Origin: Mycobacterium sp. Aquia_213
Lineage (GTDB): Bacteria; Actinomycetota; Actinomycetes; Mycobacteriales; Mycobacteriaceae
Assembly (NCBI RefSeq): GCF_026625985.1
Contig: NZ_CP113116.1
Span: 1,860,001 to 1,924,000 of the forward strand
Direction: 5' to 3'
Length of the DNA stretch: 64,000 nt
The stretch's first letter is position 1. Every line of letters begins with the position of its first letter. The notes beneath the pieces are model-generated. The model was not told the DNA's origin. It ran no database searches and saw only the letters and a list, made by a program, of their open reading frames with translations. Position numbers and translations under genes: made by a program. This document shows positions 9,407-20,174 of this stretch, in pieces.

Positions 9407-12322
9407 CGCGGCCGGCGCCACCGAGGCTCGCGGCAGACCGTAGTCGCCGCGCGGATGCACGACTTGCGGCCACCAGAACCAACGTCCGAGCAGCGTGGCG
9501 ATCGACGGCATCAACAGCGTGCGCACGATCAAGGTGTCGAGCAGCAGACCGATGCAGACGGTGGACCCGAACTGGCCCAACACCCGCAAGTCACTGCCCA
9601 GCATCGACGCCATCGTGAAGGCGAACACCAAACCCGCGGCCGTGACGACCCCACCGGTGCCGGCCATCGACCGGATGATTCCGGTCTTGAGTCCGTGATG
9701 GATCTCCTCCCGGAACCGGGAGACCAGTAGCAGGTTGTAGTCGGACCCGACGGCCAGCAGGATGATCACCGAGAGTGCCGCGACGATCCAGTGGATCTTG
9801 ATGCCGAACAGATCCTGCCAGATGAGCACCGACAGCCCGAACGACGCGGCAATAGAACTGGCCGCGGTACCGACGATGACCAGTGCGGCCACCACGCTTC
9901 GGGTGAGCAGCAGCATGATCATGAAGATCAGCGTCAGCGCCGATACCACCGCGATCATCAGGTCGTATTTCTCGCCGTCGGCCATGTCCTTGAACGTCGC
10001 GGCGGTGCCGCCCAGATACACCCTCGCATCGGACAGCGAGGATTGCTTCAACCCCTCCTGCGCCGCGGTGCGTTCGGCCGCGACTCGCGAAATGCCTTCC
10101 GGCGTCATGGGATCGCCCTGATGGGTGATGAAGAAGCGCGCCGACTTACCGTCCGGCGACAAGAACATCCGCAGACCCGTCTGGAAATCGGGGTTGTCGA
10201 ACGCTTCGGGCGGCAGATAGAAGAAGTCGTCGTTCTTCGACTGGTCGAAGCTTTGGCCCATCACGATGGCGGTGTTGCTCATCGCCTCCATCTGGTTGAT
10301 CATCGCCTTGAACGTCTGGTAGAGCGTCAGCGTGATGCCCCGGGTGGTCTTCAGCGTCGTGATCAGGGTGGGGAAAAGCGCATTCAGGTCGTGGGTGGCC
10401 TGGGCGGTGTGCTTGATGTCGGCCGTCAGGTAGTGGAACTGCTCGGCGAGCTGGTCGAAGCCGTCCAACGTATCGAACAGGGATCGCAACCCGAAGCACA
10501 ACGGGATGTCGAAACAGTGCTTCTCCCAGTAGAAGTAGGTGCGCACCGGCCGGAAGGTGTCGTCGAAATCCGCGATGTGGTCGCGCAAGCTGTCGGTGAT
10601 TTGCGACGTGACCGCCGTGGTGTTTGCGCTGTCGTCGGCGGCATGGGCCAGATCCAGCGACACCTCGTACTGGCGCTGCGTGGTGTCGATCTGGGTCTGC
10701 AGGTCATCGGCCATCTTGAGGATGTCGTTCATGCGCTCCTTGAGAAAGCCCATGTTCTGCATCGTCGTCTGACTCTGGATGCTGTTCTGGAACGGAATTG
10801 AGCTGTGCTGGATCGGAATGCCCAGTGGTCTGGTGATGTCCTGGACCATCGCGATGCCGAGCGTGCGCATCTCGTTTTTGGCTACCCGGTCCAATACCAG
10901 CATGTCGGCCGTGTTGCGCATGTCGTGGTCGGATTCGACCATCAACAGGTCGGGGTTCATCCGGGCCTCGGAGAAATGCCGGTTCGCGGCCTCTTGCCCT
11001 TGGTTGGACGGGGCCGAGAGCGGTAGGTAGTGGCGGTCGTTGTAGCTCGTGGTGTAGCTCGGCAGGGCGATCATGCCCACCAGCACGACCGCGGCGCTGA
11101 CGGCCAGAATCGGTGCGGGCCAACGCACTACCGCGGTGCCCACCCGGCGCCACAGCCGCCCTTGTTTGGCGGCGCTCTTGGTCTCGAAGAGGTGGAAGCG
11201 GCTGCCGACGAAGATAACGGCCGGGCCCAGTGTGAGGCCGGCGGCGACCACGACCAGCATGCCGATCGCCACTGGAGCGCCCATGGTGTTGAACCAGGGC
11301 AGCCGAGAAAAACTCAGGCAGTAGGTCGCACCGGCAATCGTCAGGCCCGACCCAAGCACAACCGGGGCTACTCCCTTAAATGTGGTGTAGTACGCGGTTT
11401 CTCGATCTTCGCCCGCTCGCAGCGCCTCTTGATAGCGGCCGACGAGGAAGATCCCGTAGTCGGTTCCCGCGGCGATCGCCAACATGGTGAGGATGTTGGC
11501 TGCGAAGGTGGTCAGGCCGAATGCGTTGTTATACGCCAAAACCGCGACGACTCCCCGCGAGCATGCCAACGCGACAAAGGTCATGAACAGCTGGACCAGC
11601 GTGGTCACGATGGACCGGTAGACCAGCAGCAACATGATCGCAATGGCACCCAGGGTGAACAGCGTGATCGTGGCCAGGCTGGCGTTGCCGATGATGTGCA
11701 TGTCGTCGGAGAGTGCCGCGGGACCGGTCACGTAGGCCTTCACGCCGGGCGGCGCCTTGTTCTCCTCGATCACCTTGCGAACGGCCTCCACGGACTCGTT
11801 CGCCAGCGTGGTGCCTTGGTTACCGGCGAGGTTCACCTGTACATAGGCACCCTTGGCGTCGGCGCTCTGGGCGCCCGCGGCGGTCAGCCGGTCTCCCCAG
11901 AAGTCCTGGATGTGCTGGACGTGCTTGGGATCCTGGCGCAGTTGCCGAATTAGCTTGTCGTAGTACTGATGTGCATCGGGGCCCAGCGGCTGCTGGCCCT
12001 CCAGCACGATCATCACGGTGCTGTTGGAATCGAACTCGTGGAAGTTCTGGCCCAGGCGCATCATCGCCTTCATCGACGGCGCGTCCAGCGGTGTCATCGG
12101 TGCCGAATGCGCCTCGCCGACGACTTCCAGGGTCGGAACGGCGACGTTGACCAGGACCGTCACGGCCACCCAGATCAGGATGATCGGTACCGCGAAGATC
12201 CGAATGGTGTGGGGGAGGTATGGGCGGTGGCCGCGTTCGGGCTTACCCGAACCCTGGGTGCTGATCGGCCCGGTGTCGGCGTCGTCGACACCCAGATGGC
12301 TCTTGCTACTGAGATCGCTCAT
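9389..12322 (-). CDS. MmpL family RND transporter (MmpL4/MmpL5-like)
   Basis: A 977-residue RND transporter with a first membrane helix (FAVPIILIWVAVTVLVNVAV), a long periplasmic loop, a helix bundle, a second loop and a final bundle. The two Asp-Tyr pairs expected in the proton relay are at about residues 287 (AGTDYGIFLVGRYQ) and 861 (VGSDYNLLLVSRFR). Sequence is closest to the MmpL4/MmpL5 branch that works with a MmpS partner. The ATG overlaps the mmpS stop, so the pair is coupled. M. tuberculosis relatives export siderophores and drugs; the cargo here is unknown. Confidence 0.9.
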   Translation of the reverse strand: MSDLSSKSHLGVDDADTGPISTQGSGKPERGHRPYLPHTIRIFAVPIILIWVAVTVLVNVAVPTLEVVGEAHSAPMTPLDAPSMKAMMRLGQNFHEFDSNSTVMIVLEGQQPLGPDAHQYYDKLIRQLRQDPKHVQHIQDFWGDRLTAAGAQSADAKGAYVQVNLAGNQGTTLANESVEAVRKVIEENKAPPGVKAYVTGPAALSDDMHIIGNASLATITLFTLGAIAIMLLLVYRSIVTTLVQLFMTFVALACSRGVVAVLAYNNAFGLTTFAANILTMLAIAAGTDYGIFLVGRYQEALRAGEDRETAYYTTFKGVAPVVLGSGLTIAGATYCLSFSRLPWFNTMGAPVAIGMLVVVAAGLTLGPAVIFVGSRFHLFETKSAAKQGRLWRRVGTAVVRWPAPILAVSAAVVLVGMIALPSYTTSYNDRHYLPLSAPSNQGQEAANRHFSEARMNPDLLMVESDHDMRNTADMLVLDRVAKNEMRTLGIAMVQDITRPLGIPIQHSSIPFQNSIQSQTTMQNMGFLKERMNDILKMADDLQTQIDTTQRQYEVSLDLAHAADDSANTTAVTSQITDSLRDHIADFDDTFRPVRTYFYWEKHCFDIPLCFGLRSLFDTLDGFDQLAEQFHYLTADIKHTAQATHDLNALFPTLITTLKTTRGITLTLYQTFKAMINQMEAMSNTAIVMGQSFDQSKNDDFFYLPPEAFDNPDFQTGLRMFLSPDGKSARFFITHQGDPMTPEGISRVAAERTAAQEGLKQSSLSDARVYLGGTAATFKDMADGEKYDLMIAVVSALTLIFMIMLLLTRSVVAALVIVGTAASSIAASFGLSVLIWQDLFGIKIHWIVAALSVIILLAVGSDYNLLLVSRFREEIHHGLKTGIIRSMAGTGGVVTAAGLVFAFTMASMLGSDLRVLGQFGSTVCIGLLLDTLIVRTLLMPSIATLLGRWFWWPQVVHPRGDYGLPRASVAPAASAARS

Positions 12323-12774
12323 GCGGACTTCACCAGGCAGAAGGTCTGGGCGTTGTGACCATCGGAGTTCTGCTGATCGCGGACCACGCCGTCCACGGTG
12401 ATCTTGCAGCTGATTCGGCTGCCGTCACTTTGCGCCATGATGTTGGCGCTCACCGACGGCAGCGTCGTTGAGATCGTGGCGGTCCACGGTAGCGAGGCGT
12501 TGTTGATCTGGTGCGTGTTGGCGTTTTCGTCCCAGTAGTTGATGTTCGCGGTCGCACCTGCCGGGCCCGCGATCTCGTAGACGACGACCTTCGGGTTGAA
12601 CTGCACGATCTCGATCCCCTTGCCGGCATTCGCGTTGAGGTCCTGCGAGCCGAAGATCTTGTGCAGTCGCGACACGACCAACGCCGAGACGGCCAGGACC
12701 ACAATCAGCAGCAAAGGAATCCAGCCTCGTCTGAGTGCCCGGGTAATGGCATCCGAGTTCGGCGAAGCCCTCAC
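12319..12774 (-). CDS. MmpS family membrane protein, partner of MmpL
   Basis: A 151-residue MmpS protein with one N-terminal membrane helix (WIPLLLIVVLAVSALVV) and an extracytoplasmic beta domain (VVVYEIAGPAGATANINYWDENANTHQINNASLPW). Two cysteines (ISCKIT, TFCLVK) probably form a disulfide. It starts at GTG 12774 and overlaps mmpL by four bases. The 173-base region upstream holds three inverted repeats, so local control is likely. No MarR or TetR regulator gene lies next to it, unlike the mmpS5-mmpL5 locus of M. tuberculosis. Confidence 0.88.
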   Translation of the reverse strand: MRASPNSDAITRALRRGWIPLLLIVVLAVSALVVSRLHKIFGSQDLNANAGKGIEIVQFNPKVVVYEIAGPAGATANINYWDENANTHQINNASLPWTATISTTLPSVSANIMAQSDGSRISCKITVDGVVRDQQNSDGHNAQTFCLVKSA

Positions 12775-12841
12775 CTTGACCGCCTTCCGCTCGCCGCTGC
12801 GGGGGCCTGCCGTCCTGCCTTGGAAAGCTCACCACCGTCGT

Positions 12842-12914
12842 CGACAACATTAATTGTCGGCGGAACCTTTGCTCGGCTAAGCACTCTAAACCTTAGAGGA
12901 CGGAACCGTTCCTC
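12842..12914. promoter_or_regulatory. Cluster of three inverted repeats upstream of mmpS-mmpL
   Basis: Three inverted repeats lie 68-140 bases before the mmpS start. CGACAA-(6)-TTGTCG at 12842-12859 is perfect. CTCTAA-(3)-TTAGAG at 12884-12898 is perfect. GAGGACGG-AA-CCGTTCCTC at 12896-12914 has one bulged base and shares three bases with the second repeat. Size and spacing suit dimeric repressors of the TetR or MarR type. Which protein binds is not visible from this window. Confidence 0.5.
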
Positions 12915-12947
12915 CGGGGTGCCCGGTATGTGGTCAACGCCATAGCG

Positions 12948-14006
12948 TTACCGGGCCAGGCGGCCGGTGACCGGCGGCAAGTCGGCAAGGGTCACGATCC
13001 CGGGCTTGGCGGCCACCACGCCGGGGACCGCGTTGGTGACCGGCATCGCGGTATAGATCATGCCGAGCCCCATGAACCCGGGCTCCGTCCAGTCTTTCGG
13101 CGGCAGGCAGTGCAGGACTGTCCGCATGTTGGGCATTCCGAAGACCTGAATGACGTGGCCGTGCTCGAGCGGCTTGGGCGGGGCGACGTGGTTACCCATG
13201 GTCCAGTTGAATCCGACGCTGACGACGTTGCGGTCGCCTTCCCAGCCACGGTGGAAGCCGTACACGCCGCCGACCGTGCCCGCGGGGATCTTCATGAAGC
13301 CCAGATCCGAGTCGCCGGTGGCCGCGGTGAACGTGACGTCGAAGGTCATCTTGTCCAGCTTGGCGCCGATCGCGTCGGCCATCATCGCCGCCGACTCGGC
13401 GAAGACTTCGCTTTCCCGCCGCACGTTCTCCGCCAGCCCGGGTGTGTCGGGATCTTGTGAGAACCCCATCGCTGTTTGGGTTTCCGCGGATTCGTAGGTC
13501 GAGCAGTCCACCGATTCGGTGATCCGGATTTCGTCGACGCGCTCGCAGGAGGCGGACAGCACCATGCCGACCATGTTCGTCATGCCGGGATGCGCCCCGC
13601 TGCCGAAGATCGTCGAATTGCCTTTCTGGCAAGCATCTTCGATGCGTTTACGGTCCTGCGGCGTCTGCTTGCCGCCGGTGATCCAGGCCGCGCTGGAGCA
13701 CACGTTGACGCCTGATTCCAGCAGCCGCACCAATTCGTCGATGTTGGGCCACAACGGGTTATAGCAACACGCGTCGGCGCCCAGGGCGATCAGCGCGTCG
13801 ATGTCATTGGTGGCTTGCACGCCGGTGGGCTCCGGCCAGCCGGAAAGTTCGGCGGCGTCGACACCGACCTTGTCCGCCCCGTGCGCGTACACCCCGACCA
13901 GCTCCATGTCGGGCCTGCCGATGATCGCGTGCAGCGACCGCCGTCCGATGTTCCCCGTCGTCCACTGGATGACGCGTAAGGGACGGTCTGTACTGGCTGT
14001 GCTCAT
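12948..14006 (-). CDS. NAD(P)-dependent oxidoreductase, dihydrodipicolinate-reductase-like
   Basis: A 352-residue protein with an N-terminal Rossmann domain (RVIQWTTGNIGRRSLHAIIGRPDMELVGVYAH) followed by a dehydrogenase C-domain (GSGAHPGMTNMVGMVL, GFHRGWEGDRNVV). This resembles the DapB-like proteins common in mycobacteria, whose substrates are unknown. Start ATG at 14006 with AAAGGAG nearby; an upstream extension would run into fadD. It follows fadD by 73 bases on the same strand, so it may be the last gene of the papA3-mmpL10-PE-fadD run. It is not one of the five core TPP genes. Function unassigned. Confidence 0.75.
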   Translation of the reverse strand: MSTASTDRPLRVIQWTTGNIGRRSLHAIIGRPDMELVGVYAHGADKVGVDAAELSGWPEPTGVQATNDIDALIALGADACCYNPLWPNIDELVRLLESGVNVCSSAAWITGGKQTPQDRKRIEDACQKGNSTIFGSGAHPGMTNMVGMVLSASCERVDEIRITESVDCSTYESAETQTAMGFSQDPDTPGLAENVRRESEVFAESAAMMADAIGAKLDKMTFDVTFTAATGDSDLGFMKIPAGTVGGVYGFHRGWEGDRNVVSVGFNWTMGNHVAPPKPLEHGHVIQVFGMPNMRTVLHCLPPKDWTEPGFMGLGMIYTAMPVTNAVPGVVAAKPGIVTLADLPPVTGRLAR

Positions 14007-14079
14007 CGTGGCTCCTTTGCCGGTGCGGGATGGACCCATTATGCGAAGCGCGCTTCGCCACCGTGCGCGGGCGTCGAGC

Positions 14080-15837
14080 TTAGGCGTCCAGCCGAGCGAA
14101 TTGGTCCTGCCGGTACTGCTCGACACAGGCGGCGCGCCGGATCTTGCCACTCGTCGTGGTGGGAATGGACCCGGGAGGTACCAGCACCAGATCGCCGACA
14201 TTGAGCCCGTGTGCATTGGATATCGCCGACGTCACCTCGCTCTTGACGTCACCGAGCCAGGCCGTCGCGTCCTCGTCGGAGTCGGTCCGCTTCTTGAGCT
14301 CGATGACGGCGACCAACTGCTCGGTACCGTCCACCGGAACCGAAATAGCCGCGACCCGGCCACGGGTGATCGCTTGGACCGTCGCCTCGATGTCCTCGGG
14401 ATAGTGATTACGCCCGCGGATGATCAGCAGGTCCTTGATGCGGCCGACGATGAACAGCTCACCGGAGTAGACGAAACCCAGGTCGCCGGTTCGCAACCAC
14501 GGCCCGTCAGGCGTGCCGGGCGACGGGTCGACAAGTGTTGCGCCGAAGCAGCGCTGCTCGGATGGCGGCTTGCGCCAATAGCCGTCGGCGACATTCTCGC
14601 CGTGCACCCAGATTTCACCGATCAAGTCCGGCGGGCATTCGCGATTCGTCTCGCTGTCGACGATCCGCACCGTGGGCGATTGCGGCACTTGGTACTTCAC
14701 CAGAGCCGTAGCGTTTCCGGCTGCCGTGGCTCTCCCGGCTCCGCACGGCTCAACACGGCCCGCGCCGAGCGCTGCGGTATCGAAGCGCGCCGCCGGCGCC
14801 GATTCACTCCAGGTGCCGGTCGCCACGAAGACCGTGGCCTCGGCCATCCCGTAGGAAGGCCGCATCATGTGGTCCCGAAAGTTGAAGTGCGCAAACCGAT
14901 CTACGAAGCGCCGTAAGGTGACCGGCTCGACCCGCTCGGCGCCGCTGATGATGCCCAGCACATCGCCGAGGTCGAGCCCGGCCAGATCTTTGTCGGCGGT
15001 CTTGCGGGCGGCCATGTCAAAGGCGAAGTTGGGCGCCGACGACCACGCGCGCGGATTTTCGGCCAACGCACGCACCCATCTGGCCGGCCTCTCCAAGAAT
15101 CCCACCGGACTGGTCAACTCGGCACGATGGCCACTCAGGATTGGAGCGCAGACTCCCAGCACCAAACCCATGTCGTGGTAGAAGGGCAACCACGACACGA
15201 TCGTGGCTTCCGACGGAATTTTGGTTCCGGAGTCCACGAAGAAGCTGCGCATCAGCTGCTCGAAATTCACTTCGAGATTTCGGTGCGAGATCGTCACACC
15301 GGTCGGCGTTCGGGTCGAACCCGAGCTGTACTGCAAATACGCGATGTTAGGCAAATCGGCTGTCCGAACACTTGTTTCGCCATCGACGTCCAGATTCATC
15401 GAATCGATTTCGACGATCTTCGGAACATCGTCCATGCGTGCTCGATCGACATAGTCGGCGACATCGTCCGCGAAAGCCGACGTTGTGAGAACAACCGAGG
15501 GCGAGGTATCGGCAAGGACCGCACTTACCCGCTCGTGACTCGAGCCGCGATGTGGCATCGGAAGTGGAACTGCGATGAGCCCGGCCTGCATGGATCCCAG
15601 GAACGCCGCGATGTAGTCAAGGCCCTGAGGAGCCAGGATTACCGCCCTGTCTCCGACCGATCCGTGCGGGCCGAGATCGCGTGCCACATTGAGTGTTCGG
15701 CGAGATATCTGCGACCAGGTGAGGCTCTCGCGAACGCCGTCCCAATTGCCCTCGAAGTTGGTAAACGTGTACGCCAGATCATGCGGACGCAGACTGGCCC
15801 GCCCGTGCAGCATGGCGAGAATCGATGACGCAGACAT
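14080..15837 (-). CDS. fadD23: Fatty-acyl-AMP ligase (FadD23/FadD21-like, TPP locus)
   Basis: A 585-residue member of the FAAL group, which activates fatty acids as acyl-adenylates and hands them to a PKS. The ATP-binding motif [12 protein letters not shown] is near residues 171-182. [38 protein letters not shown] and [20 protein letters not shown] follow in order, the last being a FAAL-typical hinge. The start ATG 15837 is preferred over the in-frame upstream start, which would overlap the PE gene stop. Position two genes from mmpL10 matches the FadD of TPP and DAT/PAT loci. The name fadD23 is by position. Confidence 0.85.
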   Translation of the reverse strand: MSASSILAMLHGRASLRPHDLAYTFTNFEGNWDGVRESLTWSQISRRTLNVARDLGPHGSVGDRAVILAPQGLDYIAAFLGSMQAGLIAVPLPMPHRGSSHERVSAVLADTSPSVVLTTSAFADDVADYVDRARMDDVPKIVEIDSMNLDVDGETSVRTADLPNIAYLQYSSGSTRTPTGVTISHRNLEVNFEQLMRSFFVDSGTKIPSEATIVSWLPFYHDMGLVLGVCAPILSGHRAELTSPVGFLERPARWVRALAENPRAWSSAPNFAFDMAARKTADKDLAGLDLGDVLGIISGAERVEPVTLRRFVDRFAHFNFRDHMMRPSYGMAEATVFVATGTWSESAPAARFDTAALGAGRVEPCGAGRATAAGNATALVKYQVPQSPTVRIVDSETNRECPPDLIGEIWVHGENVADGYWRKPPSEQRCFGATLVDPSPGTPDGPWLRTGDLGFVYSGELFIVGRIKDLLIIRGRNHYPEDIEATVQAITRGRVAAISVPVDGTEQLVAVIELKKRTDSDEDATAWLGDVKSEVTSAISNAHGLNVGDLVLVPPGSIPTTTSGKIRRAACVEQYRQDQFARLDA

Positions 15838-15847
15838 AGGCGCGTTG

Positions 15848-16963
15848 TCAGCCGGTGCCGTGGGACAACACGGACGTGGCACCACTGAGGATTTGTGAAA
15901 GTGGGTCGGCGCCGCCGCCGAATGTCGCCTGGTTGGCTGGGGCGGTGACTTCGGCCGGGTCGAAGCCGTGCACCGGGTCCACCTGAACCGGAGCGGTCGA
16001 CGGGTCGTCGTTTCGGAAGTAGCCCGCGTTCACCCGAGGGATCAGGATTGCGTCCAACTTGTTGAGCGTGTCTTCGTCGATCCCGACGTATTTCAGCGGC
16101 ATGACAAGGGGCAGATGCTTTTCCGGGACCATGATCGTGGTGTCTCTCGCGCCTCGGGAGTTGATCGTCGTCCTGATGTTCTGCGGCGGCACCATGCTCG
16201 GGTTCGTGAAGGCCACCGCGGTATGGCCCGTGGCGAGACCGAGGAGCGTGTTGGCGAGAGCGAACATGTTGTCCGGGCGGTCGGGGAAGTCCGCGATCGA
16301 ATCGTATGCGGCCACGAATCTGTTTGTGTCGTACTGACTCTCGTACGGTGGTGGCATGGTGTAGTCGAGTGCGGGGACAACGCTGCCGACCGGGAACATG
16401 GCGCTCAGGAAGCTCTGACCGAAGGCGTGACGCCCGATCGGGTCGCCGAATGTGGCGAAGTTCAGTTTGTCCGGCGGGGGAGCAGTCGGGTCACTCGCCA
16501 GTCGTGCCTGCTCGCCATCGACCACGAACCCGCCCTCGGACAAGCCGATCGCCGTTCCGGGGCGACCCGCGCGGATCGCCGCATCGAGGTTGTCCACACC
16601 CACGTCGACCGACTCGCCGACGCTGGGGCCGTCCAGGCCCAGGCCGGGGAAGAGTTGATCGAACCGGCCGATGCCCGGGAACAGCCGCTCCAGCACGTGA
16701 CCCTGAACCTGGCCCGCCGGGTAGCGGACGATTTCGCGCTGCTGACCGGGGAACCATTCGGCGCCCTCACGGCGGATGTACTCGTCGTAGGGGATGCCCA
16801 GAACGTGAGCGCCGCCGAGTGCGAACGCGGTCTGGTCGCCCGGCGCCCCCGGGGTCGGCGGGCCGCCGATGGGCGTATCGTCGGCCGACGCGGTGCCGAC
16901 GCCGAAATATGCTGTGGCGCCGACAGTTACCAGCGCCGAAACTCCTGCGAGTAGTTTCTTCAT
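15848..16963 (-). CDS. Secreted PE-PPE domain serine hydrolase/acyltransferase (Chp2-like, TPP 'PE')
   Basis: A 371-residue secreted protein. The signal peptide [18 protein letters not shown] continues to a predicted cut after residue 27 (TASA/DD). The PE-PPE domain has the nucleophile elbow GLSEG with serine at about residue 142, then [15 protein letters not shown] and a late His region (PVHGFDP). The start ATG 16963 is chosen because it puts the signal peptide at the N-terminus; an ATG at 17011 is also possible. Relatives (Rv1184c; PE of the TPP locus) move acyl groups onto trehalose outside the membrane. It sits between mmpL10 and fadD, as in known TPP loci. Confidence 0.86.
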   Translation of the reverse strand: MKKLLAGVSALVTVGATAYFGVGTASADDTPIGGPPTPGAPGDQTAFALGGAHVLGIPYDEYIRREGAEWFPGQQREIVRYPAGQVQGHVLERLFPGIGRFDQLFPGLGLDGPSVGESVDVGVDNLDAAIRAGRPGTAIGLSEGGFVVDGEQARLASDPTAPPPDKLNFATFGDPIGRHAFGQSFLSAMFPVGSVVPALDYTMPPPYESQYDTNRFVAAYDSIADFPDRPDNMFALANTLLGLATGHTAVAFTNPSMVPPQNIRTTINSRGARDTTIMVPEKHLPLVMPLKYVGIDEDTLNKLDAILIPRVNAGYFRNDDPSTAPVQVDPVHGFDPAEVTAPANQATFGGGADPLSQILSGATSVLSHGTG

Positions 16964-17020
16964 TCCTAATCCTGACCGCTCGGATTCGTCTCGTAGTTTC
17001 ACATAAATCATGCCTAGTCC

Positions 17021-20000
17021 CTAACCGGGTTGTGGCTCGGCGCGTCGGACGGGCGCCCGCCGCCCGCTCACGTGCGCACCCCCTTGGGAAGGCCACCAGT
17101 TTGCCCGTCCGACCAGCGTGGCGATGGCCGGAACCGTGATGGTGCGGACCAAGAAGGTGTCCAGCAAAATTCCCACGCCGATCACGAAACCGCCCTGGAC
17201 CACGGTGCCGATGCTGGAGAACAAGAGGCCGCACATCGAGGCCGCGAAGATCAGCCCTGCCGCAGTGATCACACCGCCCGTCGAGCTCAGGGTGCGAATG
17301 ATGCTGTAGCGCATGCTATGCGGCGATTCCTCACGCATTCGCGAGACGAGCAGCATGTTGTAATCGGCTCCCACCGCGACCAGCACCACAAATGCCAGCG
17401 GGGGCACGCTCCAATGCAATTGCTGGCCCAGCAGGTATTGAAATACGAGTACGCCGATACCTACCGCCGACAAATACGAAATGACGACGGAAGCAACCAG
17501 ATACAGCGGCGCGACAATCGCGCGCAGCAGCGCGATCAAGGTCACCAGTACGACGAGAAGGGTTACCGCGATGATGAACCGGATGTCGTGTTGGTAGTAG
17601 TCGCGGGTGTCCTTCAGGCCAACGGTGTATCCCGCCATCGAAATCGTGGCGTCCGCCAGTGCGGTATTCGGTTGTGCTCCCCGAGCGGCGGCACTGATCG
17701 CATTGACCTGATCCATGGCTTCGGTGCTGAACGGATTCAGTTTGGTTTGAACCAAATACCGCACCGAGTGGCCGTCCGGCGAAATAAACACCTTGGCGGC
17801 CTTCTGGAACTCCTCTAACTGCAGCAGCTGGGGCGGGATGTTGAACCCGGCCATTGCCGGTTGTGCGGCATCGCGTTTCAGTGACAACAGAAACGTCGCT
17901 GACTCGCCGAGCCCGGCGCCGAGCTGTTTGACTTGGTCGACGAGTTGAGCCACGGCGTCGGCTATTTGCCGGCTGCCTCCGGCGAGTCGGTTTGCGCCGT
18001 CTTGCACACTGTTCAGATTCGTCTGCAGGCCACCGGGTTTGTCCATCCCCATCGAGTGCATCACCTTGGTGAGCTTGCCCAGCGCGGCACGCACGCGGTC
18101 GGTCGACGCCTTCAGGGCTTTTTTGTCCTGGTAGTCCTGCAGTTGGTGGGCCAAGTCATTGATCGCGTCGAGGTCTGCTTGATCGCGCGAACCCACGAGT
18201 TGCTCAAATGTTCCGCGGGTGGAGCTGCACGACGGATCGGCATCGCACACCGGGTTGCCCTGCAGCGCTGCCAGCACCGGGCCTATCCAGGCGAATATGT
18301 TCTTGGCCGCCGAAAAGTTCCAGCCCATGGCGTTGCTCAGCGCGTTGACATGGTCGACGAGCTGGGCAGCGATGTCGACCTGTTTGACCAGCGCGTCGCC
18401 GCTGTATTGGTTCTTCGCCGAGGCGAAGGCACCCTCCAGTTCCTGCAGGCTGGCCGCAAGTTGGGAGACCTGGCCGCGGACATCGCCGAGGCTGTTGGCC
18501 AGCGTGCCGGCCCCGGTGACCAGTCGGTTGAGGTCATTGGTGTGATCGTTGATCATGGTGGATCCGCCGGCCAACAGGGTGCCGATAGCGCCCGCCTGAT
18601 AGGTGGCCCGGAATTGTTCGGGCACATTTCCGGTGGGACGCGTAATGCCGCTGACGGCAGCGATATTCGGTAGTTGGCTGACCCGGTCCGCCAGCTGTTC
18701 GAGGTCTGCCAGAGCTTTCGGCGTACGAAGGTCATGCGGTGACTGGATAAGGATGTACTCCGGAATGGATTGATTGACCGGGAAATGACGATCCAGCGCG
18801 GCATACCCGATGGAACTCGGCGCGGCAGACCGCAGGGCCTTGCGATCGTCGTAGTTGTAGCGCACCAAGCCGGCGCAGCTGGCCAGGATGATCAACACCA
18901 GCACACTGGCAACCAGATTGGCCTTGGGCCGGCGCACGATGCGGATTCCCGAACGCCGCCAGAACCGCGCGGTCAGCTCGCGCCGTGGCTTGACCCAGCC
19001 ACGCGGCCCCGCGAGCACCAGAATTGCCGGCAGCAATGTCACCGCGGCGAGGAATGCCACGCCGACTCCGATCGCCGACGACGCGCCGACCGTTTTGAAT
19101 ATCCCCATTCGGGCGAAGCTGATGAGCAGAAATGTGATTCCGACGGTGGCCGCGGATGCGCCGATCACTTTTCCGATCGAGATCATTGCGCGTTTGATCG
19201 CTTGATCGAAATCCGCACCCGACCGCAGATAGTCGTGATAGCGACTGATCAGAAAGACGGCGTAATCCGTTCCGGCCCCGGCCATTATGGCACTCAGAAA
19301 TACGATGGACTGGTTCGAGACGCCCGAGCCGGTCAGTTGGGAGTAACCCGCCACCACCGCCTGCGCGATGACCAGGGAGATGCCGATCGTCAGCAACGGC
19401 AGCAGCATGGTAACCGCGCTGCGGTAGATCACCAGCAGGACGATGAGCACCAGGACGGCGATCGCCAGCTCGATCGGAAGCCGATCCTTATCGCCCGCGA
19501 CCGTGAGGTCGGCGACGGTTGCCGCGGGGCCGGTGAGGGTTACCGTGAGGGGAGTTCCGGCGACCGAGTGTTTGACGACGTCGCTGATCCGGTTGAAAGC
19601 GGCATACGACTGTGGGGTGCCCAACTCGCCCGCGACGCCGACCGGAATCACCCATGCCTTGTGATCCTTGCTGGTCACGACCGAGCGCAGCGGCGGCGTG
19701 CTGATGAAATCCTGCACCATCACGACGTCTCGGGTGTCCTGGCGCAGCGTGTCCACCAGTTTGCGGTAAGCGGCTTCGTCGGCGGGGCCAAGCCCCTTGT
19801 CGTCCGTCAGGACCACCAATAGCAGGTCTTCTGAGCCCGATTCGTGAAACGCCTTGGTCATCTCTCGGGCGGTGACGCTCGATGGTGCATCGCTGGGCAG
19901 GATGGCGAGCGGATGCTTCTCGGCCATCTCGCTCAGCGAAGGCAGTGTCAGTGGTAGTGCGACCGCAACCGCGACCCAGAGCCCGATTACGACCCACGGC

Positions 20001-20032
20001 CACCGCACCACGAAATCGGCTAACCGTCGCAT
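17021..20032 (-). CDS. mmpL10: MmpL10-type lipid transporter
   Basis: A 1,003-residue RND transporter starting with [21 protein letters not shown]. Proton-relay Asp-Tyr pairs are at about residues 257 ([16 protein letters not shown]) and 889 ([14 protein letters not shown]). The second periplasmic loop is large and helical ([17 protein letters not shown] onward). There is no MmpS partner next to it, as expected for lipid-exporting MmpLs. Flanked by papA3 and the PE-PPE gene on the same strand. Expected job: moving an acylated trehalose precursor across the inner membrane for final assembly. It ends with a proline/arginine-rich tail. Confidence 0.88.
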   Translation of the reverse strand: MRRLADFVVRWPWVVIGLWVAVAVALPLTLPSLSEMAEKHPLAILPSDAPSSVTAREMTKAFHESGSEDLLLVVLTDDKGLGPADEAAYRKLVDTLRQDTRDVVMVQDFISTPPLRSVVTSKDHKAWVIPVGVAGELGTPQSYAAFNRISDVVKHSVAGTPLTVTLTGPAATVADLTVAGDKDRLPIELAIAVLVLIVLLVIYRSAVTMLLPLLTIGISLVIAQAVVAGYSQLTGSGVSNQSIVFLSAIMAGAGTDYAVFLISRYHDYLRSGADFDQAIKRAMISIGKVIGASAATVGITFLLISFARMGIFKTVGASSAIGVGVAFLAAVTLLPAILVLAGPRGWVKPRRELTARFWRRSGIRIVRRPKANLVASVLVLIILASCAGLVRYNYDDRKALRSAAPSSIGYAALDRHFPVNQSIPEYILIQSPHDLRTPKALADLEQLADRVSQLPNIAAVSGITRPTGNVPEQFRATYQAGAIGTLLAGGSTMINDHTNDLNRLVTGAGTLANSLGDVRGQVSQLAASLQELEGAFASAKNQYSGDALVKQVDIAAQLVDHVNALSNAMGWNFSAAKNIFAWIGPVLAALQGNPVCDADPSCSSTRGTFEQLVGSRDQADLDAINDLAHQLQDYQDKKALKASTDRVRAALGKLTKVMHSMGMDKPGGLQTNLNSVQDGANRLAGGSRQIADAVAQLVDQVKQLGAGLGESATFLLSLKRDAAQPAMAGFNIPPQLLQLEEFQKAAKVFISPDGHSVRYLVQTKLNPFSTEAMDQVNAISAAARGAQPNTALADATISMAGYTVGLKDTRDYYQHDIRFIIAVTLLVVLVTLIALLRAIVAPLYLVASVVISYLSAVGIGVLVFQYLLGQQLHWSVPPLAFVVLVAVGADYNMLLVSRMREESPHSMRYSIIRTLSSTGGVITAAGLIFAASMCGLLFSSIGTVVQGGFVIGVGILLDTFLVRTITVPAIATLVGRANWWPSQGGAHVSGRRAPVRRAEPQPG

Positions 20033-20174
20033 ATCGCCCTCGCCCCCGGTCGGCGCAGTCGGTTGCGCCCGCCGGCGACGCTCGCCGACGCTCTCTCAAG
20101 CCGCGCTAGTTCGTAGTGTGCCCGAGCGGGATTCGCGCACTTCAGAAACGCTCTAGCCATCGGATGGACCCACG

